Of a DNA stretch of 64,000 bases, positions 41,131 to 52,576 are shown piece after piece. Under the pieces are notes generated by a model. It worked only from the letters and a program-made list of their open reading frames with translations, was not told the origin of the DNA and searched no databases. Location: positions 7,750,001-7,814,000 of the forward strand of contig JBBMNZ010000015.1 of the NCBI GenBank assembly GCA_037954325.1, given 5' to 3'. Each line of letters opens with the position of its first letter. Positions within the stretch are counted from its first letter, which is position 1. The DNA comes from Fistularia commersonii (Eukaryota; Chordata; Actinopteri; Syngnathiformes; Fistulariidae). Both the position numbers and the translations under genes were made by a program.

Positions 41131-42180
41131 TAATTTCAAAATGAAATAATAAAAAATATCAGAAATATTAAAATAAAATAGACATTAAAATTAAATATGA
41201 AAAAAAAAAAATCAAAAATAAATAAATAAGAGAGAAATGAACTTCAAAAAAAGGAATTATGTTTAAACATTTAAAAAATATTAAAAAAAAACTATTTACA
41301 AAAAAGAGAAGGATATAAGACCAAAAGTAGAAAAAAAAAAATCAATAAATGTGACTTGTAAAGTAGTGGCAACGGTATAATAAAATCAATATTAAGGCCA
41401 TGGAAACCATAAAATAGTTCCTATTCAAGTGGTCAGCCGGTAAACACAAGTCAAGGTAGTATTTTGAACCAAGGTAGCCCGGAGCAACTTGTATTCCCAT
41501 CGATCGCTTTTTTTTTCTTCTCACAAAATTTTTAAAACATCGCCCAAAACTCCAGCTCACTTGATCCTCTCAAGCGAAAGATGGTTTAAACACCAGATTG
41601 CAGAGGTCGATAATAATCTCCTAATAAACGCCTAAACGCTAGGCGTGTGTGGTGAGAATAATAGAACAACAAAACCAGGTCATATGACACCCTTAAAAAT
41701 CAGAAAACATACAGAATTGTTGTTATCTAAAAAAAATAAATAAATGAAAAAAATAATAAATTTAAAAAAAAAAAAAGCAAAAGCATAAAGGAGGCAGTAG
41801 ACCGGGGCTGATTCAGAAGAGTATTCATCACCTTGAGAAATGAAAAAATTAAATGAATTAAAAAACCCGTTGACAATCCGCACGAACTTCCTGCCATTAC
41901 ATATGTCCGAGCCTCTTCCCCCCGTGAACTCAGACGCAGATTTTCCTCAGGTAGTGAGTCACTATCGCCATCCATCAACCCCCGGCCAAGGAGGGGGCCC
42001 CGAGGGGGGCGGGGGGGCCAGATAACAGGCCGGAATGTTCCAGAGATTCATGCCAGCTCGACCTCACCTCGACTGACCCTGCAAGTTCGGTCGTTAACTT
42101 CCAGCAGTAACCAGCTCTTTAGGAAAAAAAAAAAAAAATGAAAGAAAAAAAAACTACAAACCCCCACTAATCACTGCAAT
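41130..42180. other. Mixed sequence, no gene recognised
   Basis: A-rich to 41340, then mixed. 41340-41660 and 41880-42110 are more complex, and the latter has G-runs near 41990-42020. A-runs at 41763-41775 and 42122-42137. No gene. Confidence 0.4.
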
Positions 42181-43070
42181 GAATCAATATTTTAGAACAG
42201 AGTGGTCTGTTCAGGGACTTTGCCTTCTGGCTGGAATAACGCCGACTGCCCACGTTACAGGTCAGACGGAGAGTAAGAAAACAATAGGAAAAGGAAAACA
42301 AAAGGAATTAAGACACACATCTTTGCCCCTTTGTTCATCTGACCCTCACAGATATGTTAATAGAAAAATTACCAAATATATAATTATTGATGATAATGAC
42401 AAAGATGATGATGATAATAGTAATATATTATGATTATTACTAGATTTCTTATTACTATTAACAGTAGTAGTAGTTGTAGCATTAGTATTGTTATAATATA
42501 TATTATAGTATAATGATTATAATAATAATGTTATTATGATTTTGTTCATTTTTTTTTTTATTGTTATTGTTATTAGTAGTAGCAGTTGTTGTATTATTTA
42601 TTTTCCAACTAAATGATATATGTGTTTTTTTTTTTCCAGGGTGTTTTTTTTTTTTTTTCTTTTTTTTAAGGTTTTCCATATTTACTATATATTTTCTGCG
42701 AATAAGTTGAGGGTACAAAATTATTTATTTATGTATTTATTAATAATTTTTTTTACATATTTATTATTTTTTTTAAATATATTTTATATATTTTATATTC
42801 GCTTATTTATACAGGCACTTTTATTTATTTATGCATTATTTATTTATTTATTTATCTGTTTGTTTGTTTTCTGCACAGCATTGTTGATCCAGCTTGTTGA
42901 AAATAGCAAGCGTAATTCTCGCCACCAGAGCAGTGTTCTGGATCCATGCAACCAGATACGACAGGAAAAAATAAATAGATAGCTAAATAAATATTGAAAA
43001 AAAAATAAAAAATGAAAAAATATATGAATCGTATCAACAACTCAGCACCTCCCGTCAGCTGGTCCACTCT
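42180..43070. other. Mixed then AT-rich sequence, no gene
   Basis: A complex patch at 42180-42360, then trinucleotide-like AT sequence (42380-42620) and T-rich DNA to 42860. The 120-codon frame at 42620-42982 is Phe/Ile-rich and compositional. Confidence 0.45.
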
Positions 43071-43430
43071 GCTTCCCCGAGGATGATCAGAAGACCTCTT
43101 TGAAGAACAAAATCAGTTTTTGGATGAAACAGGACGGCTCCGGTTTTGAGCATTTCGACACCGAGGCTCGGAAATCCTTTCTTCTCCCTCACCTTTGCCA
43201 AATTAGACCCTCATGATTTATTACTGTTTTTTTTTATTTTTTTTTATCCTGCCTTTTAATAAAGCGCTGGAGAGTCTCCAGGTCCCAGATCCATATCCGC
43301 TAGCAATTTAGGATTTTATTACCGGAATTAGTGCGTTGTAATTAGCTGAAGCCATTGTTTTCTAACATGCTAACGTCCTTATTCAGAAGAATGACGGGAA
43401 AAAGAAATCCCCATTTTTTTTTTCCCATTG
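43070..43430. promoter_or_regulatory. Candidate conserved noncoding/enhancer-like island
   Basis: 43250-43400 is non-repetitive with closely packed homeodomain-like words: CTAGCAATTTAGG (43301-43313), TTACCGGAATTAGTGC (43319-43334) and TTGTAATTAGCTGAAGCC (43336-43353). No coding frame. Inference from motif density and texture. Confidence 0.32.
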
Positions 43431-43554
43431 AACAATAGTTTTATGACTATGATTATGATTTGTCATTATTTTACATAGTATAATGTAGGAGTAGACGGAG
43501 CAGACAGGGCTAAAACATTATTTTATCTATATCTTAATCATCAGAATATCTCTC

Positions 43555-43555
<1 letters not shown>

Positions 43556-43592
<37 letters not shown>
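43556..43592. repeat. (CTTT)n microsatellite
   Basis: About nine units. Confidence 0.95.
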
Positions 43593-44017
43593 GCATATTA
43601 TTTACATAATAACAATGCTAAAAGAAGCAGATGCAGATGTGTCCTTGAATTCTCCAATGTCCTTTTCTTGATATTTTTAGATTCTCTTTGGCACAATTAT
43701 TCTCAGTTCATTACTTCCAGGTAGCGGCGGACAGCATCGATGTCTCTTGTTAATAACATCATACGCCCGATTTTCTTATCTTTTGGAAAACAAATGAAAA
43801 AAAAAAAGAAAACCAACAACCAACTATTGATATAACTATACCATTCATTCCTTCTTTATATAAAACGCTCAAACTGAAACAAACTATCCACTCTCCCATT
43901 CACAGGTTGGATAAAGACTTGCAATCATCCACCCTTCATATGAAGAAAAAAATATATATATTTAAGTCATTAAAAAAAATAAATAAATCACTCTCTCATT
44001 CATATCATATATAAATG
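43593..44017. other. Mixed sequence with repeat-derived words
   Basis: 43845-44000 has 'gacttgcaatcatccaccct' and 'ctctctcattcatatcatat', related to the array at 32155-32645. No gene. Confidence 0.4.
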
Positions 44018-44019
44018 TA

Positions 44020-45070
44020 CAGAAGAACCTCAGTTTACGAATTTAATTTGTTCTTTTAATCCGTCCGGAAACCGATATGTTTGGGAACCGAATCAGTTTC
44101 CAATTGAAATCAATGTAAATCCGATTGATCTGTTCTCCAGTACCCAAAAGATACTGCTCTCTTTTGAGATACTTTTATGGGTTTATTTGTGGCAAAGTTA
44201 CAGAACGGACTAAAAGATAAACTTATTAACATGATTGTTGTGTTTCCGGTGTTCTTTCTCTCCTTGACAGCACTTGTACTTGCTGTTTCTGTCACTAAAT
44301 CAGAAAAACTAAAGCCTTTGCGCACATGAAACCCTTGCTGACGCTAATGCTACCACTATCTCGCTTTCTTTCATCGAAACAAACAAACAACCTTTCTACT
44401 TCTTCTTAGACTTGGGAACTGAACATTCCTGGTTTGATTTTCGACTTCCCGCATGAGGGTTTGATAAAGTATAAATGATTAATATTATATTTGAAACCCT
44501 TCATTAGCATAGTCACCCTTTAGCCACATCAACCGTCTTTAGTGCATCCTTTTTCTCCCAAATACTAAAACTATCGCCAGCTAGCTGTCTTTCATTCATC
44601 CAAACTAAGAATCATTTTTCTTCACTAATGTAGAATAAAAGAATCAGCCCTCTTTGGAGCATCTTTGTTCTCCAGGATTATACAGATGGTTTTAGCAAGC
44701 CTTTGCGTAGCATTTGGCGAGATCTGTAACATTACCACCACGCTCAGATTTAGCTATTATTTCCTTTTTCAGATCGACTGTCATTCTTAACTTCTTCTTA
44801 GCACCTCGAGCGCTAGCATTTCTAACCTTCTTGGGAGCCATAATGAGGGCATAACGCTGGAAAAAAAGCATGATAACTGGAAAACACAACAATGAACGAT
44901 GTAAACAACACTGAGCAGCGCGTTCGACTGATGCTACGCTACAACGCACAACACAGAAAGCCTGCAGATTTGTTTGTTCTTACACCGAGGGCTTGTTCGC
45001 AGCTCGATTTAAATGAAAACTGTGTCCGGATGCCGATTTGCTCGTAATTAGCAAGCTGCGAATGTAGTCA
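44020..45070 (-). mobile_element. Tigger/pogo DNA transposon, internally deleted (copy 2)
   Basis: TA at 44018-44019 precedes CAGAAGAACCTCAGTTTACG, a clear Tigger-type terminal repeat. The other end (to 45070, followed by TA) reads, inverted, 'cattcgcagcttgctaatta', matching CAGTTTACGAATT with changes. The element holds the transposase N-terminus near its 5' end, then a decayed middle, then the 3' region shared with copy 1 (11367-12120). The DDE catalytic domain is missing. Better preserved than copy 1. Confidence 0.82.
44692..44841 (-). pseudogene. Tigger transposase N-terminus (CENP-B-like HTH), truncated
   Basis: Starting at the ATG at 44841-44839 the frame reads MAPKKVRNASARGAKKKLRM, then TVDLKKEIIAKSERGGNVTD and LAKCYAKAC before a stop. 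This is the start of a pogo/Tigger transposase: a basic N-terminus followed by the first helix-turn-helix. About 49 codons survive of a protein normally several hundred residues long. An upstream in-frame ATG at 44949 is in the region that is 5' untranslated in the family, so 44841 is preferred. Confidence 0.82.
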
Positions 45071-45830
45071 TATAGCGGTGCATAACCTGTTACTAACTCA
45101 GAAATATGATATGCACAGAATCAAACCAGGGACCGTTGTGCGTCCCAGATGATATAGTTTCCATTCCATCAAAGCGGGTCAAACTCGCTCCGGAGAAGCT
45201 GAGCGAACTCCGCAGCGGGACGTGGTCTTTTATTCGCGATACATATTTCCGCGCAACAGAGCCGGGAACAGGAGCCGGCACAAAGACAGAACGGGCCTAG
45301 AAATAGATGTGCTGGATGTGCAGATGCGAAGAGCATCCGTTCGTCGATCCCCGCGGCAACAAGGAGCCCTATTCTTCTTTTTTTCCCCGATGCTCATTAC
45401 TGTAAAACCCCGGCGGAGGGCAAGCGCCCGGAGAAGGGGGTGTTGTTTCAGCAGAGCGTCCTGACATTCGGCAGCCTCTCCTTCCCCCCCCGAACTCAAA
45501 AGGGGAATTCAACATATTTCACCCTGACAAAACGGCTAGCATCATTTGTTAGCACATGTGCTATCCGAAAGGTTTGCTTCAAGGCAAATTTTCCCAAAAG
45601 TTTTTTTTTTCCAGTTACAGTCAATTTTTGTGAGAATTTCTCGTTCATTTCCTTTTAAGATGATGCTTTGTTGATCTCCAGAGGGCAAATTCGGGTGTTG
45701 CAGCAGCACAGATCAGAAATGACATTAAACTAATAATAAAAATTAAAAGAGACATGAAAAGGAGAGCGACAACAACATTGGAATGATAAAAATAGATAAA
45801 GTGATATGCAAGGACAGGATGACCAGAATT
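45070..45830. promoter_or_regulatory. Complex CpG-rich island, candidate regulatory sequence
   Basis: 45110-45500 is G+C-rich, CpG-containing and unique-looking, with overlapping frames of 64-89 codons on both strands and no domain. The following 45500-45740 is mixed. Regulatory role inferred only. Confidence 0.25.
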
Positions 45831-46150
45831 TTAGAATTTAACCTTGTTTTATTTTATATGATTTTATTTTATTTATAGATTTTTCAACATATAAATGAAT
45901 TTGTTTTGTTTTGTTTTTTATATTTATTTTACCTTGGTATTGAATATAAAAAAAATCTTTATGTCTATTTCTATTTGTTTTAGTTCCATAATTTTTTCTT
46001 GATTTTTCATAAAAATGCTGTTTTTTTCCCTCTATTTTTTATTTAATTTTATTTGATTTTATTCTAATTCTATTTTATTTTACTTTATTTAATTTTTTAA
46101 TTGATATTTTCATATTCTAATTTACTGTCCTTCATTTTTTTGAGACAGAT
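45830..46150. repeat. TTTTATTT low-complexity tract
   Basis: As at 3290-3570 and 5030-5460. Confidence 0.85.
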
Positions 46151-46850
46151 TTTTTTGAGACCGTCAGAGGATTGGCCATCCAAGACAGCAGGAAACTATT
46201 TTTTTGTTACGTTTATATTGAGGAATAGAAAGGTCTTACCACGTCAATAAAAAGGAAACACAGCACGAAGTCACGGACATGGAATATGTGTTATATCAAT
46301 ATATCAGCGATCTCTGCTCAGCGCCATCATTAAAAGATCATCTGAGCCTGTCAGCGGACATGGACAATTGCCTCTCGCTGTTACGTGTCACGGTTGCCAT
46401 GGCGCCCTCGCTCAATACTGGAGCAGTTCCAATAATGCCTGTCAGTATCAATCACTGTTCCAACAGCATGGGAGAGGAAGAAAAAAAAAAAAAAAAAAAA
46501 AGTGGGATGGGGGGTCCGGGGTGAAAAAACCCCGAGGATTACGGGAGTCTGCGGAGGTGCATCAGGGATTATTGCCTCCCTGCTCTCCATCAGATCACAG
46601 AGCTTCTCCATGATGTCCACATTTGCTCGACGTTAAAAGATTCCTCCTCGCGTCAGCCACCCCAATCCTCCTCCTCCTCCCCCCTCTAACCCGCAGGAAA
46701 TGAAGGGAGCCTTTTTCTCCATGTGCCGTGAGGGTCCATCTCTCTCCCCCGCCCGACATGAGGGAATGAGGGCCCCTAAAGCTTTCAGCGCCCCGTAATG
46801 AATGGAACACGCAAGACCCCGAAAAGCTTGGCGTTTTGATTTTTTTTTGT
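46150..46850. promoter_or_regulatory. Complex island, candidate regulatory sequence
   Basis: Balanced non-repetitive DNA with an A-run at 46481-46501. Includes 'cgctgttacgtgtcacggtt' and CT/TCC-rich words at 46660-46690. Overlapping frames of 71-81 codons, no domain. Confidence 0.25.
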
Positions 46851-47321
46851 TTGTTTTTTGTTTTACTGTTTTGTCATTGTTCCTTATGATGGTCAGACCC
46901 TGAAATAAATCTCATTTTTATTGGCAACCATAGCTCTTAATAATATATTATTATTGTTGTTGTTGTTGTAATGCTTGTCAATATTATTATTATTATTATT
47001 ATGAAAGCATATTAAGGCAATGATTTTTTTTTTTCTTTCTTTGGGGGGCTGACACTGACATGATTTTTTTTTTTCCACGGATAATTTTTAAGGCTGTTCA
47101 TTTTTAAATTATTTATTTGCCCTGTCACATGTTCGGTAGAGAGCGAGGCAGGAGTACCGTCATGAGCAGAAAGTGCCTGATTTGGATGAACAACATCACG
47201 CAACAGGGAGTGGCTGTATTGCACACATAGACGACAGGAAAAAAGAATAAAATGAGATAAAAATGTTAAAAATACTAGTTTTCTGATGAACCCATTAAAT
47301 GATTGCTTTTGTTGATATCTA
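46850..47321. other. Mixed sequence with GTT/ATT arrays, no gene
   Basis: (GTT)n at 46953-46968 and (ATT)n at 46983-47002. A complex patch at 47120-47250. T-runs at 47026-47035 and 47064-47074. Confidence 0.45.
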
Positions 47322-47415
47322 TTCTTCTTCTCCTTTTGGCTTTTCCCTTCAGGGGTCGCCACAGCGAGTAAACCTTCTCCATCTGACCCTACTCTTTGTA
47401 TTTTGCTCTGCCTCT
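47322..47415 (-). mobile_element. 3' end of the AAG-tailed LINE (second copy)
   Basis: 'cttctccttttggcttttcc' followed by 'cttcaggggtcgccacagcg' is nearly identical to 29913-29960. Homology ends near 47415, so this copy is extremely 5'-truncated (under 100 bp). Confidence 0.85.
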
Positions 47416-48075
47416 TGTTTTTCATAATTATAACTGTTTCCTGGCCAGGAGTTTCGGGACAAGAGTTTATTGTTAATTTTGAGAATTCGACCTCATTTGT
47501 AGTTTTTTTCTGTATTTATTTTATTGATTGATTTTTCTGGCATTTGAGTTTTCTTTTTTTTTTTTTTCAATATTAAATTTTAATTAAAGATCGAGTCATT
47601 TTTCTCCTTCTAGTTCATTTTATTTATCTGTTTTATATTTTTTTTACATTTGTTTTTCCTCAAAACACTGATTGTTTCCCTCAGCCTTTTTAGTTTTATT
47701 TATTTTATTTTAAGAAGCAATTTCTTCCTACACTTTGGGCAACTGCCACTGATTCATTGGCATGAGACATTTTTCATTATTTTAAATTTAATTACGAAAT
47801 CAGTTATATCTGTCCATCTTTTCTTTCTATTAAATTTAATTTCAATTTATTCTATTCCACTTTATTTTATTTAGTTTATTCGGGAACAAATTGAATTTTG
47901 GGAGATTTGATTTTCAATTTATTTGTTTAGATTCTATTAGTTTCTACTGTTTATTTTAATTAATATGCTGGTTCTTTACCACAATTTAACATTTTATTTC
48001 ATTTTTTTTTTAATTAATTTCATAGTGTCATTCAGTTTACCCCTTTTTTGCACTGACTTTTGATGATCTCTCTCT
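47415..48075. repeat. T-rich low-complexity tract
   Basis: ATTTTATTTA-type sequence with T-runs. A 74-codon Phe/Leu/Ile-rich frame is compositional. Confidence 0.7.
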
Positions 48076-48106
48076 CACCCAATGACATCTGAGATGTCAT
48101 TGGGTG
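48076..48106. repeat. Perfect 31-bp palindrome (15-bp arms, 1-nt centre)
   Basis: Left arm CACCCAATGACATCT (48076-48090), centre G, right arm AGATGTCATTGGGTG (48092-48106). The arms are not low complexity. Confidence 0.98.
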
Positions 48107-48760
48107 CTCAATGTAGATTAGCACTTATATTGTCATATATATTATAATTTAATAGAAATATGTAGTTCTATTAATTTATAATCTATTAATTCATACAGAA
48201 TCATACAGAAATGAATTAAATAATAAAATTCAGGAATTAACACGTGGCTTCTCTTTAATGAAAAAAGAAAAAGAAAGCAAGTTTGTTTTTTTTTTTTCAA
48301 TACGACACGATACTACCGTGTGGTTCGAGTCTTGTCACGTCATAAGAGATTTGCTTTGTGTGTGTGTGTGTGTGTGTGTGAACAGGTGTTATCTTTTCCA
48401 TCTATTTTTTAATTAACACTTCATTAATTGCCTTTGTTAAATTTCCTTGTTAGTTTTGACACTTTTAATGAAATCCATTCAGTGGATCCCCGTTTGGAGG
48501 GGGGGGGGGGGGGGGGGTCACTGCTCCCCAGGTTTAATGCTTCCCCGAAAAATAGTGATCCTAGCTGAACATAGAACCTGGTGTTTTTTGAGAAAGAATG
48601 TCCCTTTAAATCAATATTTCCCTCTATTTGTGTGATGTTATGTTTGGCTGTTTTTCTTTTATTTCGCTTTTACCAAGGATATTTTTTTTTCCCCAGCGCA
48701 TCATTATTGATCCAACCCTGACGCACATCATACTGATTATGCTTTCAAATTCCATCACTA
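48107..48760. other. Mixed sequence with (GT)n and a G-run, no gene
   Basis: (GT)n at 48357-48380 and a 19-base G-run at 48499-48517. A 62-codon frame spanning the G-run is not credible. Confidence 0.5.
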
Positions 48761-49150
48761 TTGTCACAGAACTTGTAGAGATTTTTCTGTGGGTCCCTTA
48801 AGTTAATTTTTGTTTCTGTAAATTCCCAGACCTTTTATTGCTGCAATTAATTATTTATTTAACAAATTTTGGTTATTTATCTAATTATCATAAGACCATT
48901 TGCTTCTAAAAGTTCAACAGCTTTTTCTGTTTATTTGTTTATTTATTTTTTCTAAAATCATGCCTGTTTATCAGACGAGTTTAAGCACAGATGTATTTAT
49001 GAATTTTCTGAGGGTTTGATTATTTCTTATATATCTATCTTGTTTGTTTACTGGTTTACACTTTATTATTAAAGTAGGCTCCCTGTCATGATCCTATCTA
49101 TCAATCTCCCAATATATATATATATATATATATATATCACCACAAAACAG
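48760..49150. other. AT-rich spacer, no gene
   Basis: TTTA-rich, with a (TA)n tract at 49113-49137. Confidence 0.6.
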
Positions 49151-49850
49151 TTTAAGAAGCTGACAGTTTACGGTTTCCAATATAAATGAAAAACTTTGAA
49201 GAAGTGAGACACCATCCACTTATGGCTGCTCAAATGGGATCCTGCCGCCGCCACCCCAGACGTTTATTAGAAAGCGGGTCGAAGGTCGAACCCGGTGGCA
49301 ACTGGCGCCATTGCAGGCCCACGCCGCACATTATTGCAGTATCGAGATGACAGTTTGAGTGTAGACCTCTAGAAGATTGTCCAGGAAACACGATCCCATC
49401 ACGAACTCGGGGGGGAAAAAAAGAAGCGCAAATATACAGAGAGCAGAAATTCCGCAATGCTTTCGCACTCCATTCGACCCCCCGCCTGATTCGCCTCTTT
49501 CCCCTCCCCATGGCTATGCAAACTCTCTCACTAAGTGATATTTTTTTTTCCAACAGCGGTTTTTGTGTGCTTACGGACGTCTTGCACAAACATACTTTCA
49601 CGCCGGCGACCAAGTGCAAGTATACATTTTCCCTTTTTTTTTTTCTCAACTTCCCACATTCCTGATGTCTAGTCGGTCGGGAGTTTGTTTGAATTGAGCA
49701 GGAAAAGAGACAAAGACTAGATGGATGGATAGAGGGATAGTCCCTACAGATTGGTATATTCCAAAAAAAAATAAAATAAAATATACAACATAATTTCATC
49801 TTCATCTCTTCATCTCTTCATCTAGAGATGGTCCAGACTGCCGAAATAAA
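49150..49850. other. Complex block holding the window's longest open frame (unrecognised)
   Basis: A 191-codon minus-strand frame spans 49230-49805. It has no recognisable domain, crosses A- and T-runs and reads through a GGAT-like word (PSIHPSS). Balanced sequence at 49200-49700 is unique-looking. I judge the frame more likely chance than gene. A regulatory block is an alternative reading. Confidence 0.25.
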
Positions 49851-50560
49851 AGCATCGAGTACTATCTAAGGGTCAAAAGTTGCCTTCCAACTCACATTTA
49901 TGTGGGAAACCTGCTAGGAAAAAAAAAGGCGAATAAATATTAGCCCAGATAACAATCAAGATTTTCTTGTTTGGAGTCACGGATAGGAGATTAAAAAAAA
50001 AAAAAAAATCACTGAATATTTGAGAAATCTTACATTGCTGAGATTTTAAATAAAAGGAGTGAATGTGACTCAGAGGTCAGCCCGTCAAATGTTTAAATTC
50101 TTAATTTATTTTTTTCCCACATAATTTAAACTTTTCATCTCGTTTTAGATGTAAAGCAACTTGAAGTTTAACTGCTTCATTTTTCTTACCATTTACTAGA
50201 ATTCTTAAAGATATATAGTTTTTTCCTTTCCTTTTTTTATATCTTCCATTTCTTTTTCTAAGACTGATACACTTTTCTGTATTTTATCGTAAACTGTAAT
50301 TATTTTCGTCACATTCAAGCTGATCTCACAATGATCCCTCGCTACTTTCATTTTTTTTTTTTTAAGAAATATCCTTGTAGTCATGAGCTAATTGCATCTG
50401 GCACTTTCAGCAACCACCATGGATTTTTGGGGGGGCATTTGAGTAATATTTTTACATTTTTATTATATTTATTTTTATTTCATTATTTGTTTTTATTTCT
50501 ATAATTTTTTTATTTTATTATTTAGTTTTTTTAAATAATTGATTTTTTTTGAGCTCCTGA
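49850..50560. other. AT-rich spacer, no gene
   Basis: A-runs near 49993-50008. T-rich from 50200 to 50550. Confidence 0.5.
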
Positions 50561-51120
50561 ACCTCTATTTCCTACGAACAGCCCATTTTCTTACCAAAAC
50601 GCTCTTGCTGAAATATTCGCCTTTACATCAGGAAAAACACCGCCGCGAGCTGGATTCCTCTCATCGGAAAGACATTGATCTTCATCAACGTATTTTTTCT
50701 TATTCCTTTCAAGCACACGCTTCCTTCCGAAATGCTGTTCCGTTCTGCCAAACGCAACTTTAATGGAAAAAAGGGATGCGTCTGCTGTCTTTTCTTAAAT
50801 GCCCACTGTGACAACAGAGCCTGTTTAGCATGTGAATGGGAAAAAAAAATAATCTAGACAGTCCCTGGATGTTAGCATGACGGTACAGAGCGGCCCCTTG
50901 TCTCCTGTCGATAAGTAGTTAACAGGAAGCTGTATGAACGGGCTTGTTCAATGGCCAACTAAATACCCCGCATTGTGTTTACATGCAAGCCGGGCTTCCG
51001 TTGAGCAGAGGAGGCACAAAGTCGGAACAAGGTTGAAAAATGAGCGGGATGATGGACCCCCAGGTGTTCATTTCCTATTTTTTTCATTGTATTTTTCTTT
51101 TCATAATGCGCCATAATGTC
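50560..51120. other. Complex sequence, no gene recognised
   Basis: Unique-looking DNA with short overlapping frames (60-74 codons). Possibly regulatory, unproven. Confidence 0.28.
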
Positions 51121-51369
51121 TCTAATTAGCAAATGTTAATTTGCTAGTCACTGTCAATTTATTTATTCTTACTTCTTTAAGCAAATGAGACACGCGGTGA
51201 ATCCAGTATCTTGAAGAGAAATTTTAAAAAATGGAAAAAAAAGGAAAATAGGCCCACAAAAAATTGAAACATAAAAAGAAATTATAATTTAATAATAAAT
51301 TAATAATCACAAGGATTAAATGAAAATGTAGTAAAAAAAAATCCATATAATGGAAATTAATATATATAT
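51120..51369. other. AT-rich spacer with a small hairpin
   Basis: TAGCAAAT GTTA ATTTGCTA near 51126-51147 forms an 8-bp hairpin. The remainder is A-rich. Confidence 0.5.
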
Positions 51370-51628
51370 CGTAATTTCTGGACTATTTAGCGCACCTCAA
51401 CATAAGCCGCACCAGCTAGCCGATCGCTATCTTGGGCTTCCTCCTGCGCACTTAAACCGTCAAAGTCGTGTTTTTCGGTGTCGGAGTGTCGTTTCATCGG
51501 TCCGATGTGACAAGGATATTTTTTTAGCGCTGTGAAGCTTGTTAGCCCCCCCCAAAAAAACAATCAATATATTAGCTGCATCGTTGCTTAAGTGAAAAAA
51601 GCTGCGTCTTATTGTCTGGAAATTACAG
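51370..51628. mobile_element. MITE with GTAATTTC..GGAC terminal inverted repeats
   Basis: The left end reads CGTAATTTCTGGACTATTTA. The right end, inverted, reads CTGTAATTTCCAGACAATAA. TA sequence lies at both outer borders, consistent with a TA target site. Internal words 'cataagccgcaccagctagc' and 'gctgcgtcttattgtctgga' are those of a common fish short DNA transposon, from memory. No coding capacity, so it depended on a transposase in trans. Confidence 0.75.
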
Positions 51629-51689
51629 TATATATAAATATATATATGTGATCTGCTAAGTGAATACTTCAATCAGCAGAAATACATTT

Positions 51690-52425
51690 GAGGAGCGCCG
51701 GAGGGGCTGTCATGGAAAGACCAACCCCTGCGTGGCATGTAGCAGTTGACAGCTGGGAAAAACGGCTGACGTGGCAGAAGCATACAAGTCAAGTGGGGCT
51801 GAAAGACAGCACAAGAGCAAGCCTTGAACCAGTGTTCCACGGAGGTCGGAGGTCAAATGCACCCATAGAGACCCCCCGGGTGCAAAGAGAATCCAGCACA
51901 TACCGACGAAATGAGTTATACCGTCGAGCCTACAGAGTCTGGGTTTTGTAGACGACATCTATGAAGGTGATCCAAAACAAGCGAGAGCAAGGTGTATTAG
52001 GTGTTCCCCTTCCAAAGCAGAGATGGCGAACTTACCGGACACTGTGGTGGCGAACAAGATGCAACAGACGACCACATAGGAGAATGTTGTGATATGAAGC
52101 TACAGCAACATCGGTAAGAAGAAGCGCAAAGAGGTGGAGAAATTCCATCGCCTAGGGGAGGAGTTGGAAAAGATTCGGGGCGTGAAGGCAAAGGTGATCC
52201 TGGCGGTGATAAGGTCAGTTGGCGCAGATGGGAGAATGGCTCCAGCAGATTCCAGGGAGAACATCTGAGATCTCCATCCAGAAGACATTCTGCAGCAAGG
52301 ACCCAACGCAGGGCCTTCAAACACCTAGGCCTCTGTTTGAGGACCACAGCATGAAGAGGAAACACATCATCTTGCTATTTTCAGAAACACACCAAGAGAC
52401 CTATCAGACCATTTCAAAGGCATAA
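51690..52425 (+). mobile_element. Third LINE family, degenerate 3' ORF region
   Basis: The 3' half (52095-52290) encodes, with a frameshift, the C-terminus of a non-LTR reverse transcriptase ORF that I recognise in fish: HRLGEELEKIRGVKAKV, then after the shift GEWLQQIPGRTSEISIQK. The 5' part (51690-51960) is a G+C-balanced open frame of 87 codons that may belong to the same element but is not identified. Flanked downstream by TA-rich DNA. Confidence 0.6.
52105..52290 (+). pseudogene. LINE reverse-transcriptase ORF C-terminal remnant, frameshifted
   Basis: One frame gives EVEKFHRLGEELEKIRGVK and then AVIRSVGADGR. The neighbouring frame from 52219 gives MGEWLQQIPGRTSEISIQKT. In the family these are contiguous, so a small deletion near 52225-52235 has shifted the frame. 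No catalytic motif is within this piece. Confidence 0.68.
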
Positions 52426-52429
52426 TATA

Positions 52430-52536
52430 TAGAGTGCAATGCCTCTGAGTCTGTGTATATGTGCATATATATATATATATATATACATATATGTGTTTGT
52501 TTGTGTACTTGTACATATCTACATACAAATACACAC

Positions 52537-52575
<39 letters not shown>
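52430..52575. repeat. (TA)n / TATG-rich array
   Basis: TA tracts at 52466-52484 and 52541-52570 with TATGTG words between. Confidence 0.9.

Positions 52576-52576
<1 letters not shown>

Noticed and set aside
51191..51202. 12-mer CACGCGGTGAAT identical to the core of miR-124
   Set aside because: The flanks differ and no complementary arm lies within 80 bases on either side, so no precursor hairpin. Treated as chance.
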